Positions 1 through 8,466 of a stretch of 64,000 nt of DNA are shown piece by piece (the stretch's first letter is position 1; each line of letters opens with the position of its first letter). The notes beneath the pieces are model-generated. The model did no database searches. It was given only the letters and a program-made list of their open reading frames with translations, and was not told the origin of the DNA. The DNA is from Marinobacter sp. BW6. Lineage in GTDB: Bacteria; Pseudomonadota; Gammaproteobacteria; Pseudomonadales; Oleiphilaceae. Both the position numbers and the translations under genes were made by a program. The stretch covers positions 930,001-994,000 of the forward strand of contig NZ_VIRN01000064.1 in the NCBI RefSeq assembly GCF_008107725.1, written 5' to 3'.

Positions 1-11
1 GGAGACACGCA

Positions 12-560
12 ATGAACCTTCGCTGGATACTTATGCCTCTGCTGGCAACAACGGTGGCTGCCTGTGCGCCTGTTGGCAGTTACCAGGGGGATAACGGCAG
101 CCAGTCCCGTCAGGATACCGAGCTGGAGTCCATCACAGTGCGGGTGAGCGGCCTTGGTACCTATGAGGATGTTGCGGCCGATCGTTCGAATACCCGCAAA
201 CGTCTGATGGCCCGGCGAGCCTCCCAGCTGGACGCCTATCGGAACCTCGTTGAGCGGGTTTACGGCACCGTCGTGTACGGCAGCTCCACCGTCAATGATT
301 TTGTGCTGCGCAATGACACGTTCAGAACCTACGTCGACAGTTACATTCGCGGCGCCAAGCTGGTCGCCGTTAACGAGCACAGCGACGGTGTGTTCGAGAC
401 CGTGATGGAACTGAAACTTGAGCCACGTTTCCGGGCCTGTGTTGCCAAGGTCGCTGATGATCAGGTGCAGGATCTCTGCCCAATCCCCATGCCGCAGGAA
501 AATGACAGTGTGGGCGATGTGCAGAGCAAGGGCGTGGATTCCCTGTATTACCTTGATTGA
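12..560 (+). CDS. flgP: FlgP-like flagellar outer-membrane lipoprotein
   Basis: This 182-residue protein starts with a lipoprotein signal peptide ending in an AAC lipobox, so Cys18 should be lipidated. The rest looks like the LPP20/FlgP family, in which an alpha/beta domain follows the anchor (region around VSGLGTYEDVA and the RRASQLDAYRNLVERVYG helix). In Vibrio, FlgP is part of the basal-body disc that lets sodium-driven flagella produce torque. An RBS (ggaga) lies just upstream at the window edge. The next gene, flgT, starts 27 bases downstream, which supports the flagellar reading. Family assignment is by recognition of the sequence pattern; the exact partner proteins in this organism are inferred. 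Confidence 0.75.
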   Translation: MNLRWILMPLLATTVAACAPVGSYQGDNGSQSRQDTELESITVRVSGLGTYEDVAADRSNTRKRLMARRASQLDAYRNLVERVYGTVVYGSSTVNDFVLRNDTFRTYVDSYIRGAKLVAVNEHSDGVFETVMELKLEPRFRACVAKVADDQVQDLCPIPMPQENDSVGDVQSKGVDSLYYLD

Positions 561-587
561 TCGAGAGTATAGAGAGTATCGAGAATT

Positions 588-1793
588 ATGAAACGCTTGC
601 TGTCACTGGCTGTGCTCGGAGCTCTGGCCCTTTTCGTGGTTTCAGGCGCCCAAGCCGTTGTTCTGGAGGGCGTGGGTCACGCCAATATCCACGACGGAAA
701 TCTGGAAGCCGCCCGGGCCGAGGCTCGCAGGGCCGCGATCCGGGATCTGTCTCTGCAGTATGAGGCCAGGGTAAGCACGCACGACACTATGGAAAACGGC
801 GTTATCACCGAGTCCCGGATGGATCTTGCGTCAAGCGCCAGGGCCCGGAACGTGCGGATAATCGATGAGTACCAGAGCGGCAACCTGTTGCGGGTGATTG
901 TCCGGGGAGATATCAGCGAGAGTCGCAGTCAGTGTGGCGCGGGAGATGCTGGCCGGCTGAAAAAGCGGGTCGCGGTGACCGGGTTCCCGATGCTTTATCC
1001 AGACCAGGCCAGAGTCGGGCGTATTGACGATGCCGGCGAAATCTTGCCGCAACAGCTCCAGCAGCGTTTGGTGGCCCAGGGCGGGCTGCAGGTTTTCGGG
1101 GCTACCACTTCCCGAATGTTTACTGACCTGCTGAACGCACCGACAGTTCAACAGGGCGACAATCGATTGAGCAACGTACTCGAGCTGGCCCGGGAAATGG
1201 GCGTGCAGTTCGTGGTGACCGGGGTTATTCGTGATCTTGGCGTTGCAGACCCCTCGGCGTGGGGCACCTCCGTACTGGACAAGATGCAACGGGGCATTGG
1301 GGTGGTGGACCAACGGCGTCGTTTTGCTGCGGATCTCATTATCTTTGACGGGTTCAGTGGTGCGCCTGTCTACCGGCAGCGGTTTGCCACAGCGGCAGAC
1401 TGGAATGCGGGCCCCGGCAGTTCAACCGGATTCGGATCGGCGGGCTTTCAGAAAACCGTCTATGGTCAGGCAGTCGATGGCGTGATCGGGGAAATGGCGG
1501 CGGCTGTAACCGAGGCGCTGGCGTGTCAGCCTTTTATTACCCGGATTGCGCGAGTGGACGGCCACGGGGTAACGCTGGATTCGGGTGCCACAGCCGGGCT
1601 TCGACCGGGCGACGAGTTGAAACTCTACCGTAGCAAGCGCTATCTGGATTCCCCAGAGGATTCGCCGGAACTGCAAGACAGTGAGGTTTCAGTAACGCTC
1701 GATAGGGTACAGCCGCATTTCAGCCGGGGCACAATGCCCCAGCTTGGCGGAATCGTTAACATTCAGAGAGATGATATAGCGATTATCTGGTAA
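588..1793 (+). CDS. flgT: Flagellar H-ring protein FlgT
   Basis: A 401-residue secreted protein with a Sec signal peptide (cleavage near AQA, residue 23). The N-terminal part (about 25-110) is the FlgT N domain with the 'EGVGHANI...AARAEARRAAIRDL' pattern. The middle domain (about 125-310) begins KKRVAVTGFP and the C-terminal domain (about 320-401) is SH3-like. FlgT forms the H ring around the LP ring in Vibrio-type polar flagella and helps place the T ring and stator. Length fits the family. It follows flgP closely on the same strand and converges on sufE, whose stop lies 12 bases away. Confidence 0.85.
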   Translation: MKRLLSLAVLGALALFVVSGAQAVVLEGVGHANIHDGNLEAARAEARRAAIRDLSLQYEARVSTHDTMENGVITESRMDLASSARARNVRIIDEYQSGNLLRVIVRGDISESRSQCGAGDAGRLKKRVAVTGFPMLYPDQARVGRIDDAGEILPQQLQQRLVAQGGLQVFGATTSRMFTDLLNAPTVQQGDNRLSNVLELAREMGVQFVVTGVIRDLGVADPSAWGTSVLDKMQRGIGVVDQRRRFAADLIIFDGFSGAPVYRQRFATAADWNAGPGSSTGFGSAGFQKTVYGQAVDGVIGEMAAAVTEALACQPFITRIARVDGHGVTLDSGATAGLRPGDELKLYRSKRYLDSPEDSPELQDSEVSVTLDRVQPHFSRGTMPQLGGIVNIQRDDIAIIW

Positions 1794-1805
1794 GACTGGC
1801 AGGCA

Positions 1806-2276
1806 TCAGTTGCTGGTGCCGGCCACTTCGGCGGCCGCAATATCCCGGATTTTGCCGACCATGGCTCGAAGCCCGTTGCCGCGGGTCGGGGAAATGTGGC
1901 GGAACAGGTCCAACTGCTCAAACAATTCATCGATGTCTGTGGCCAGGAGATCCCTCGGAGTCTTGCCGTTCAGGGCGACCAGGATGATGGCGGCCAATCC
2001 GCGAACGATCATGGCGTCCGAGTCGATCAGCAGGTACAGGCGACCACTGGCTTCATCGTAATGGTGTATCAGCCAGACCTGGCTCTGGCAGCCGTGAACA
2101 TAATTCTCTTCAACCCTGGCCTCCTCCGGGAAGGCGGGAAGCTGTTTGCCCAGATCAATAATAAAGGCGTAGCGCTCTTCCCAGTCGTCCAGCAGTTCGA
2201 AGCCATCGAGAACGTCTTCGAGGGTGGTGTCTTTGCCCAAAGGGTTGTTCAGAAAGTCCTGTTCACTGGCAGTCAT
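1806..2276 (-). CDS. sufE: Cysteine desulfuration protein SufE
   Basis: A 156-residue sulfur-acceptor protein. SufE takes persulfide sulfur from the desulfurase SufS and hands it to the SufBCD scaffold. The acceptor cysteine is visible at about Cys63 in YVHGCQSQVW, the typical SufE motif. It is the last gene of the suf operon and abuts sufT with no gap (2276/2277). Length and motif are normal for the family. Confidence 0.93.
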   Translation of the reverse strand: MTASEQDFLNNPLGKDTTLEDVLDGFELLDDWEERYAFIIDLGKQLPAFPEEARVEENYVHGCQSQVWLIHHYDEASGRLYLLIDSDAMIVRGLAAIILVALNGKTPRDLLATDIDELFEQLDLFRHISPTRGNGLRAMVGKIRDIAAAEVAGTSN

Positions 2277-2819
2277 TTACAGCATTCCCAGTTCGAGTTT
2301 GGCTTCGTCGGTGAGCATGTCGTTGCTCCAGGGCGGATCGAAGGTCAGCTCAACGGTGACTTTGTCCACGTTGGGCACATGCTCCAACTTGGTTTTCACA
2401 TCTTCGGTAATAACCGGCCCCATGCCGCAGCCAGCGGCAGTCAGTGTCATCAGGACGTAGACATGGTTGCCGTCTTCGGTGCCATTTTCAATCTTGCACT
2501 CGTAAATCAGGCCCAGATCGACCACGTTCACCGGAATTTCCGGGTCGTAGCAGTTCTGCATGGCTTCCCAGACCTGATTTTCGTTGACGGTGCCGTCTTC
2601 AGGGGTCTCGAAGCTGCTTTCCAGCGGTTTCTTGCCAAGCGCATCGGCATCGTGGCCTTCAATCCGGGCAAGGTTGCCGTTCACGGCGACCGTGAAGGTG
2701 CCACCCAGCGACTGTGTGATGGTCACAAAGGTGTCCGACGGAATCATGATTTCGGTTCCGGAAGGAACAAGGCGGGCTTCCACCTCGCGTTTGGTCAGGA
2801 CCACTTCCCGTTCTTGCAT
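2277..2819 (-). CDS. sufT: Putative Fe-S cluster assembly protein SufT (DUF59/MIP18)
   Basis: A 180-residue protein with a C-terminal MIP18/DUF59 domain. That domain carries the DPEIPVNVVDLGLIY signature and the TAAGCGMG cysteine motif near residue 130. The N-terminal roughly 75 residues are the extension typical of SufT rather than of the shorter PaaD/MIP18 proteins. In other bacteria SufT is needed for maturing Fe-S proteins under high demand; its exact chemistry is unsettled. It sits between sufA and sufE in the operon. A REP-like hairpin lies just upstream, between it and sufA. Confidence 0.85.
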   Translation of the reverse strand: MQEREVVLTKREVEARLVPSGTEIMIPSDTFVTITQSLGGTFTVAVNGNLARIEGHDADALGKKPLESSFETPEDGTVNENQVWEAMQNCYDPEIPVNVVDLGLIYECKIENGTEDGNHVYVLMTLTAAGCGMGPVITEDVKTKLEHVPNVDKVTVELTFDPPWSNDMLTDEAKLELGML

Positions 2820-2851
2820 GCCTGTTCGGGCCTCGCTTTTATCAATCTCTG

Positions 2852-2884
2852 GTGTCGGATTACGCTTTGCTAATCCGACCTACA
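2852..2884. repeat. REP-like palindromic repeat inside the suf operon
   Basis: GTCGGATTA (2854-2862) and TAATCCGAC (2871-2879) form a perfect 9-bp inverted repeat around an 8-base loop with the sequence cgctttgc. The flanking CTACA-type end matches REP elements widespread in gammaproteobacteria. It lies in the 79-base gap between sufA and sufT, so it would form a hairpin in the operon mRNA. I see no second copy in this window. Confidence 0.7.
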
Positions 2885-2898
2885 CGTTCAGTGAGGGA

Positions 2899-3252
2899 TT
2901 ACGCTACGGTAAAGCTCTCGCCGCATCCGCATTCTGCAGTGGCGTTCGGATTGCGGAAGTGAAACATGGAGTTCACACCCTCGGTGATGAAGTCGATCTC
3001 AATGCCATTCACCAGAGGCAGGTGCTCCTCTTTAACGAAGACGTCGACGCCATCAATGTGGAAAACCTTGTCGTCGGCTGCGACATCTTCCACCCATTGG
3101 GTTTCGTACTTGAAGCCGGAGCAGCCACTCTTTTTTATAGCCAGCCGAATGCCTTTGGCTTCCGGCTTTTTCTCCAGCTGTTTGCGTACGTGCTTGACCG
3201 CGCTTGGCGTCATGGTGACGGCAACGGTCGGGGTGAAGACTTCGGCTGTCAT
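2899..3252 (-). CDS. sufA: A-type Fe-S carrier (SufA/IscA/ErpA family)
   Basis: A 117-residue A-type carrier that accepts Fe-S clusters from the SufBCD scaffold and passes them to apo-proteins. The three conserved cysteines are present at 44 (SGCSGF), 108 and 110 (ECGCGES). The open frame runs on to 3372, but the upstream residues overlap sufS and have no family similarity. The ATG at 3252 (MTAEVF) gives the normal family length, so I chose it. Position after sufS in a suf operon supports a SufA role. Confidence 0.88.
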   Translation of the reverse strand: MTAEVFTPTVAVTMTPSAVKHVRKQLEKKPEAKGIRLAIKKSGCSGFKYETQWVEDVAADDKVFHIDGVDVFVKEEHLPLVNGIEIDFITEGVNSMFHFRNPNATAECGCGESFTVA

Positions 3253-3265
3253 GATTCCACCTCCA

Positions 3266-4519
3266 TCAGGCAAACAGACGCTGGACTTTCTGCAGGGCGG
3301 TAAACAATGTATCCACCTCGTCCAGTGTATTGTAGAACGCGAATGAGGCCCGGGCTGTACCGGGAACTCCATAGAAATCCATCAACGGCATGGCGCAATG
3401 ATGGCCGGTGCGGATCGCAATACCCTGCTGATCCAGCAGCGTGCCTATATCACTGGGGTGCAGGCCGGCAATTTTAAAGGACATGACCGGCACTTTCTGT
3501 TTCGCGGTGCCGATGATTTGCATGCCAGGTACCGTTTCCACTAACTGGTTGGCCCGCTCAAGTAGAGCGACCTCCGCCGCTTCCATGGCCGGGCGATCCA
3601 GGCCGTTCAGGTAGTCGATGGCCGCGCCCAGCCCAACCGCCTCGGCAATGGCCGGGGTACCGGCTTCGAATTTGTAGGGCAGGGTGTTCCAGGTGGTCCG
3701 CTCAAACGAGACCCGTTCGATCATCTCTCCGCCGCCCTGGTAAGGGGGCATTTCCTCCAGCAATTGGGCCTTGCCGTAGAGCACGCCAATGCCCGTGGGG
3801 CCGAACAGCTTGTGAGACGAGAACACGTAGAAATCGCAGCCCAGCGCCTGCACATCCGGCTGGTAGTGTGGCACCGCCTGGGCGCCGTCCACCAGGGTAA
3901 TAATGCCGTGGGCCTTGGCCTGTTCAACCAGGGCCGCCACCGGGTTTACGGTGCCAAGCACGTTGGAGACGTGGGTGATGGCCAGCACCCGGGTTTTCTC
4001 ATTGAGCAGGCTGGTGAAAGATTCGAGATCCAGCTCGCCGTCCGGTGTCACTTGAATCGGAACCACTTTCGCCCCAGTGCGCTCGGCAATCATCTGCCAG
4101 GGCACAATGTTGGCGTGATGCTCCATGTGGCTCACCAGGATCTCGTCGCCGGCCTTCAGGCGCGGTGCCAGGCCGTTGGCAACCAGGTTGATGGCTTCGG
4201 TGGTGCCACGGGTCCAAATGATTTCCTTGGTGCTCTCGGCATTCAGGAAGTTGCGGACCGTCTCACGGGCACCTTCGAAGGCGGCGGTCGCACGATCTCC
4301 AAGCGTATGAGCGCCACGATGAACGTTGGAGTGCATTTCCCGGTAATACCGATCCATGGCGTTCAGCACAGCCTCTGGCTTCTGGGCCGATGCGCCGTTG
4401 TCCAGATACACCAGGGGTTTGCCGTTCACCTGCTGTGACAGGATCGGGAAATCCCGGCGAATCGCGTCCACATCGAAGGTGGTGCGCTTGGCGGTGCTTG
4501 CCACGGACAGATCGGTCAT
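3266..4519 (-). CDS. sufS: Cysteine desulfurase SufS
   Basis: A 417-residue type-II PLP-dependent cysteine desulfurase. It makes alanine and an enzyme-bound persulfide from cysteine. The PLP lysine is about Lys237 in SSHKLFGPTG, and the catalytic cysteine about Cys375 in RTGHHCAMPL, the short-loop type II pattern. SufE, its partner, is three genes downstream in the same operon. The gene starts 6 bases after sufD ends. Confidence 0.95.
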   Translation of the reverse strand: MTDLSVASTAKRTTFDVDAIRRDFPILSQQVNGKPLVYLDNGASAQKPEAVLNAMDRYYREMHSNVHRGAHTLGDRATAAFEGARETVRNFLNAESTKEIIWTRGTTEAINLVANGLAPRLKAGDEILVSHMEHHANIVPWQMIAERTGAKVVPIQVTPDGELDLESFTSLLNEKTRVLAITHVSNVLGTVNPVAALVEQAKAHGIITLVDGAQAVPHYQPDVQALGCDFYVFSSHKLFGPTGIGVLYGKAQLLEEMPPYQGGGEMIERVSFERTTWNTLPYKFEAGTPAIAEAVGLGAAIDYLNGLDRPAMEAAEVALLERANQLVETVPGMQIIGTAKQKVPVMSFKIAGLHPSDIGTLLDQQGIAIRTGHHCAMPLMDFYGVPGTARASFAFYNTLDEVDTLFTALQKVQRLFA

Positions 4520-4525
4520 AACCGG

Positions 4526-5812
4526 TTACGCCTCCTGGAATGCCTGTTCGAAGAAGTGGTTCAGCCGGCCCTGGACCGTTTCCCGCACTGCTTCAATCGG
4601 AATCTGCTCTACCAGCTCGTTGATGAAGGCCATGGTGAGCAGAACGTTCGCCTCACGCCGGCCGATGCCTCGTGAAACCAGATAAAACAGTGAGATCTCA
4701 TCAAGTTGGCCGATGGTTGCGCCATGGGCACATTTTACGTCATCGGCGTAGATTTCCAGCTCCGGCTTGGTATCGATCTCTGCCCCGTTGGACAGCAGCA
4801 GGTTCTTGTTGTTCATATCCGCATTGGACTTCTGGGCATCCTGATGGATATGAATCCGGCCATTAAAAACTGCGTGGGACTGGTCCGCTGCAATATTGCG
4901 GTAGGTCTCTTCGCTGTTGCAGTGGGCAGCCACGTGTTCAATGGTGGTGTGATTGTCGTAGTGCTGTTTGCCCTGGGTAACAACCACGCCGTTGAGCTTG
5001 CACTCGGCACCTTCGCCCTCCAGTCGAACCTGGAGGTCGTGCCGGCGCAGGGGGCCACCAAAGCCAACCGTGTGGCTTTCAAACCGGGAGCTACGTTGCT
5101 GCAGGACACCGGTAGAGCCAATGTGCTGGACATTCTCGCCTTCCATATTGAGGCGGACGCTGGTGATATTGGCGCCTTCGGCCACGTTGAATTCGGTAAC
5201 AGTGTTGACCATCACCTGGGCCGAGCCGCTGGAGATATATTCTTCTACAAGGGTAATCTGGCTGTGGCGGCCGGCATCCACGAAAATGCGCGGGAAGGCT
5301 GAACCGCTTGCCTCGGCCGTGACCTCGTGGACAATGAACAGCGGCTGGTCGAGTACGGCGTCTGGCTTCAGGCGAATCAGCAGGCCGTCTTCAAAACGCG
5401 CAGAGTTGAGCCGGGCCATCTGGACCGCCTTGTTGTCCAGGGTGCTGTCCAGACGGTCCGCCAGGTCACTGGCTTCGTCGTCGCTCAGGTCACCAAAGCT
5501 TTTGATGCTGATGCCGTCCAGATCCGGGTATTCGCAGGCTTCCGGCATCATCACGCCGTTGAGGAACGCTACCTTGTAGCCGGGTACTGCCAAGCTGCTG
5601 CCGGTCTTGCCTTCCGCCGGCAGGGAGATGGCCATGTCGTCGGTCAGCTTCAAGTACTTGCTGGAGTATTTCCAGTTCTCGGTTTTCCGGGTCGGCAACG
5701 GCATGTCGACCAGTGCAGTACCCCGTTGCTTGCGCAGGGCAAGCAGTGGTTCCGGCAGAGACTGACCGGCTGGATGCAGGAACGCCGTGGAAAGAGTGGG
5801 TGCTGGTTTCAT
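4526..5812 (-). CDS. sufD: Fe-S scaffold subunit SufD
   Basis: A 428-residue SufD, the partner of SufB in the SufBC2D cluster-building complex. The right-handed beta-helix core covers the middle of the protein. The C-terminal domain contains the conserved KCAHGATIGQLDEISLFYL stretch shared by SufB and SufD. It lies 12 bases downstream of sufC and 6 bases upstream of sufS, consistent with one transcript. Confidence 0.94.
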   Translation of the reverse strand: MKPAPTLSTAFLHPAGQSLPEPLLALRKQRGTALVDMPLPTRKTENWKYSSKYLKLTDDMAISLPAEGKTGSSLAVPGYKVAFLNGVMMPEACEYPDLDGISIKSFGDLSDDEASDLADRLDSTLDNKAVQMARLNSARFEDGLLIRLKPDAVLDQPLFIVHEVTAEASGSAFPRIFVDAGRHSQITLVEEYISSGSAQVMVNTVTEFNVAEGANITSVRLNMEGENVQHIGSTGVLQQRSSRFESHTVGFGGPLRRHDLQVRLEGEGAECKLNGVVVTQGKQHYDNHTTIEHVAAHCNSEETYRNIAADQSHAVFNGRIHIHQDAQKSNADMNNKNLLLSNGAEIDTKPELEIYADDVKCAHGATIGQLDEISLFYLVSRGIGRREANVLLTMAFINELVEQIPIEAVRETVQGRLNHFFEQAFQEA

Positions 5813-5824
5813 TCCGCGACCTCC

Positions 5825-6598
5825 TTAGTTGGCTGAACTGTCGGCAGTTTCTTCATCCTTGATGCCCAGCCAGCCATAGCCGCGTTCTTCCAGCTCCAGG
5901 GCCAGTTCGCGGCCGCCAGATTTAATGATCTTGCCGCCGGCCAGAACGTGCACGTAGTCCGGCACAATGTGATTCAGCAGGCGCTGGTAGTGGGTCACCA
6001 TCAGGATGGCGCGGTCTTCCGCACGCAGAGCGTTCACGCCGTCAGAAACAACTTTCAGGGCGTCGATGTCGAGCCCGGAATCGGTCTCGTCGAGAATCGC
6101 CAGCTTCGGCTGCAGCAGCAGTGCCTGCATGATTTCGTTACGCTTTTTCTCACCGCCCGAGAAGCCTTCGTTAACGCCCCGCTTCAGGAACGCCGGGTCC
6201 AGATCCACCTGCTTGGAGATCTCTCGCGCAAGCTTCATGAACTCAGCCGCGTTCATTTCGTCCTGGCCTTTGTGCTGGCGCATGGCGTTTACGGCGGTGC
6301 GCAGGAACTGAAGGTTGCTAACGCCGGGAATTTCCACCGGGTACTGGAACGCCAGGAAGATGCCTTCGCGGGCGCGCTCTTCGGTTTCAAGTTCCAGCAG
6401 GTTGTCGCCGTTCAGGGTGATTTCACCCTCGGTAACTTCAAATGCTTCGTTGCCTGCCAGCACCTGCGACAGGGTGCTCTTACCAGAGCCGTTGGGGCCC
6501 ATGATGGCGTGAACTTCCCCGGCCTTGATTTCCAGGTTGATGCCCTTGAGGATTTCTTTGCCCTCGACGGATGCGTGCAGGTTCTTGATGCTCAGCAT
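5825..6598 (-). CDS. sufC: Fe-S assembly ATPase SufC
   Basis: A 257-residue ABC-type ATPase that powers the SufBCD scaffold. Walker A is at about 34-41 (GPNGSGKS), and the ABC signature FSGGEKKRNE near residue 146 is the SufC-type variant. The Walker B segment LAILDETDSGLDIDAL follows. It is a soluble ATPase, not a transporter. The gap to sufB is about 85 bases, longer than elsewhere in the operon. Confidence 0.96.
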   Translation of the reverse strand: MLSIKNLHASVEGKEILKGINLEIKAGEVHAIMGPNGSGKSTLSQVLAGNEAFEVTEGEITLNGDNLLELETEERAREGIFLAFQYPVEIPGVSNLQFLRTAVNAMRQHKGQDEMNAAEFMKLAREISKQVDLDPAFLKRGVNEGFSGGEKKRNEIMQALLLQPKLAILDETDSGLDIDALKVVSDGVNALRAEDRAILMVTHYQRLLNHIVPDYVHVLAGGKIIKSGGRELALELEERGYGWLGIKDEETADSSAN

Positions 6599-6683
6599 TT
6601 GTAGACTTCTCTCTATTCCGAAATTCTGTCTGTAAAATTAGACTCGCTTGCTGGCCTCTTTGAGACCAGCAGGGCAAAGGTGT

Positions 6684-8132
6684 TTAACCAACGGACCCTT
6701 CGAGGCTTACCTCGAGCAGTTTGCCGGCTTCGACAGCGAACTCCATTGGCAGCTCCTTGAACACTTCCTTGCAGAAGCCGTTCACGATCATGGAGACCGC
6801 CTGTTCCGGTTCAATGCCGCGCTGACGGCAGAGGAACATCTGCTCGTCGCTGACCTTCGAGGTGGTTGCCTCGTGCTCGACGATGGCCGACTTGTTCTTG
6901 CTCTCGATGTACGGGAACGTGTGCGCGCCACAGCGATCGCCGATCAGCAGCGAGTCGCACTGGGTGAAGTTACGCGCCCCTTCCGCTCCGGGACCGAATT
7001 TCACCAGGCCACGGTAAGCGTTGGAGCTCTTGCCGGCCGAGATACCCTTGGAGATGATCGTGCTGGAGGTGTTTTTGCCCAGGTGAATCATCTTGGTGCC
7101 GGTGTCGGCCTGCTGGTAGTTGTTGGTTAGCGCTACGGAATAGAACTCGCCAACACTGTTTTCGCCCCGCAGGACGCAGCTCGGATATTTCCAGGTGACC
7201 GCAGAGCCGGTTTCGACCTGGGTCCAGGAGATCTTGGAGTTCTTGCCGATGGCGGCGCCACGCTTGGTGACGAAGTTGAAGATGCCACCTTTGCCTTCTT
7301 CGTCGCCGGGATACCAGTTCTGTACGGTGGAATACTTGATCTGGGCGTCGTCCAGGGCCACCAGCTCAACAACGGCCGCGTGCAGCTGGTTCTCGTCCCG
7401 CATCGGCGCGGTGCAACCTTCGAGGTAGCTCACGTAGCTGCTGTCTTCGGCGATAATGAGGGTGCGCTCGAACTGGCCGGTGTTGGCGGCGTTGATGCGG
7501 AAGTAGGTGGACAGCTCCATGGGACAGCGAACGCCCTTGGGTACGTACACAAAGGTACCGTCGGAGAAGACTGCGGAGTTCAGGCCAGCGAAGAAGTTGT
7601 CGCCAGCAGGCACTACCGAACCCAGGTATTTTTTGACCAGCTCCGGGTAATCCTGGATCGCTTCGGAGATGGAGCAGAAGATCACGCCGGCCTTGGCCAG
7701 TGGTTCCTTGAACGTGGTTGCTACGGAAACCGAATCGAATACTGCATCAACAGCTACGCCTGCCAGCTTTTCGCGCTCGTGCAGGGGAATGCCCAGCTTT
7801 TCGTAGGTTTTCAGCAGTTCCGGATCCACTTCGTCCAGGCTCTGGGGCATGTCTTCGGGGCGCTTGGGCGCGGAGTAGTAGGAAATCGAGTTGTAGTCGA
7901 TTTTTGGGTAGCCCACATGGGCCCAGTCCGGCTCGTCCATCTCGAGCCAGCGACGGTAGGCTTTCAGACGCCACTCCAGCATCCATTCCGGTTCTTTCTT
8001 GAGGCCGGACAGGCGGGCGATAACGTCTTCATTAAGGCCGGGTTCGAACGTGTCGGATTCAATATCTGTTACAAATCCGTACTCGTATTCCCGTTTGATC
8101 AGCTCGTTCACCTCGGTGTCGGTGGTCGCCAT
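6684..8132 (-). CDS. sufB: Fe-S scaffold subunit SufB
   Basis: A 482-residue SufB, the main scaffold on which the cluster is built. The conserved [22 protein letters not shown] segment and the C-terminal [19 protein letters not shown] helix-turn are clear. The frame can start at 8156, but the ATG at 8132 ([10 protein letters not shown]) has GGAG about 10 bases upstream and matches known N-termini, so I use it. It is the first gene of the suf operon. Its transcription start is expected about 210 bases upstream, at the IscR-box promoter. Confidence 0.95.
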   Translation of the reverse strand: MATTDTEVNELIKREYEYGFVTDIESDTFEPGLNEDVIARLSGLKKEPEWMLEWRLKAYRRWLEMDEPDWAHVGYPKIDYNSISYYSAPKRPEDMPQSLDEVDPELLKTYEKLGIPLHEREKLAGVAVDAVFDSVSVATTFKEPLAKAGVIFCSISEAIQDYPELVKKYLGSVVPAGDNFFAGLNSAVFSDGTFVYVPKGVRCPMELSTYFRINAANTGQFERTLIIAEDSSYVSYLEGCTAPMRDENQLHAAVVELVALDDAQIKYSTVQNWYPGDEEGKGGIFNFVTKRGAAIGKNSKISWTQVETGSAVTWKYPSCVLRGENSVGEFYSVALTNNYQQADTGTKMIHLGKNTSSTIISKGISAGKSSNAYRGLVKFGPGAEGARNFTQCDSLLIGDRCGAHTFPYIESKNKSAIVEHEATTSKVSDEQMFLCRQRGIEPEQAVSMIVNGFCKEVFKELPMEFAVEAGKLLEVSLEGSVG

Positions 8133-8349
8133 GATCGTCGCTCCGTATTCTCTCATCGCGGGCTTGCGCCCTTGGTGTCGCCGACAGCCTCAAGATTGGC
8201 TGTCGATCGGATGTCATCAGTTTGGGTGTTGCAGTGATCGCTCAACCTGTGAGTACGCCCTGCAATCGCTTTTTGGATGACGGATTTTCAAAGCCGGTGT
8301 TGAAAAATAAGCAGATAAAGCCGCTTTGATCCATCGCTTCTGGCCAGCG

Positions 8350-8382
8350 ATTATACAATACCAGAGTAAAATAGTCAGGTAT
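8350..8382 (-). promoter_or_regulatory. suf promoter with IscR type-1 box
   Basis: On the plus strand a 25-bp element at 8358-8382 begins ATACCAGAGT and ends TAGTCAGGTAT. By my count it fits the E. coli IscR type-1 consensus (ATASYYGACTRWWWYAGTCRRSTAT) at all but two positions. On the minus strand a perfect -10, TATAAT (8350-8355), lies just downstream. A -35-like TGACTA (8372-8377) is buried in the box, the arrangement expected for repression by [2Fe-2S]-IscR. The rest of the 8133-8466 gap holds no gene that I can see; a weak hairpin near 8412-8448 could end trhP transcription. No iscR gene is in this window. Confidence 0.8.
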
Positions 8383-8466
8383 TAATTTATGGGTGGGGTG
8401 ATTATACCTTAATCGGCCATTGGGGCACTAAGGGACTGGCAATGGGGCCGATAGTCAGACTAATTG

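Noticed and set aside
1896..2873. Long plus-strand open frame (325 codons) across sufE/sufT
   Set aside because: It is antisense to two clear genes, has no family motif or ribosome site, and its composition is that of a shadow frame in GC-rich DNA.
7380..8237. Plus-strand open frame of 285 codons opposite sufB
   Set aside because: Shadow of sufB; no start signal or known motif.
8412..8448. Hairpin CGGCCATTG...CAATGGGGCCG after trhP
   Set aside because: The stem has a two-base bulge and a 17-base loop with no T-run, too weak to list as a terminator.
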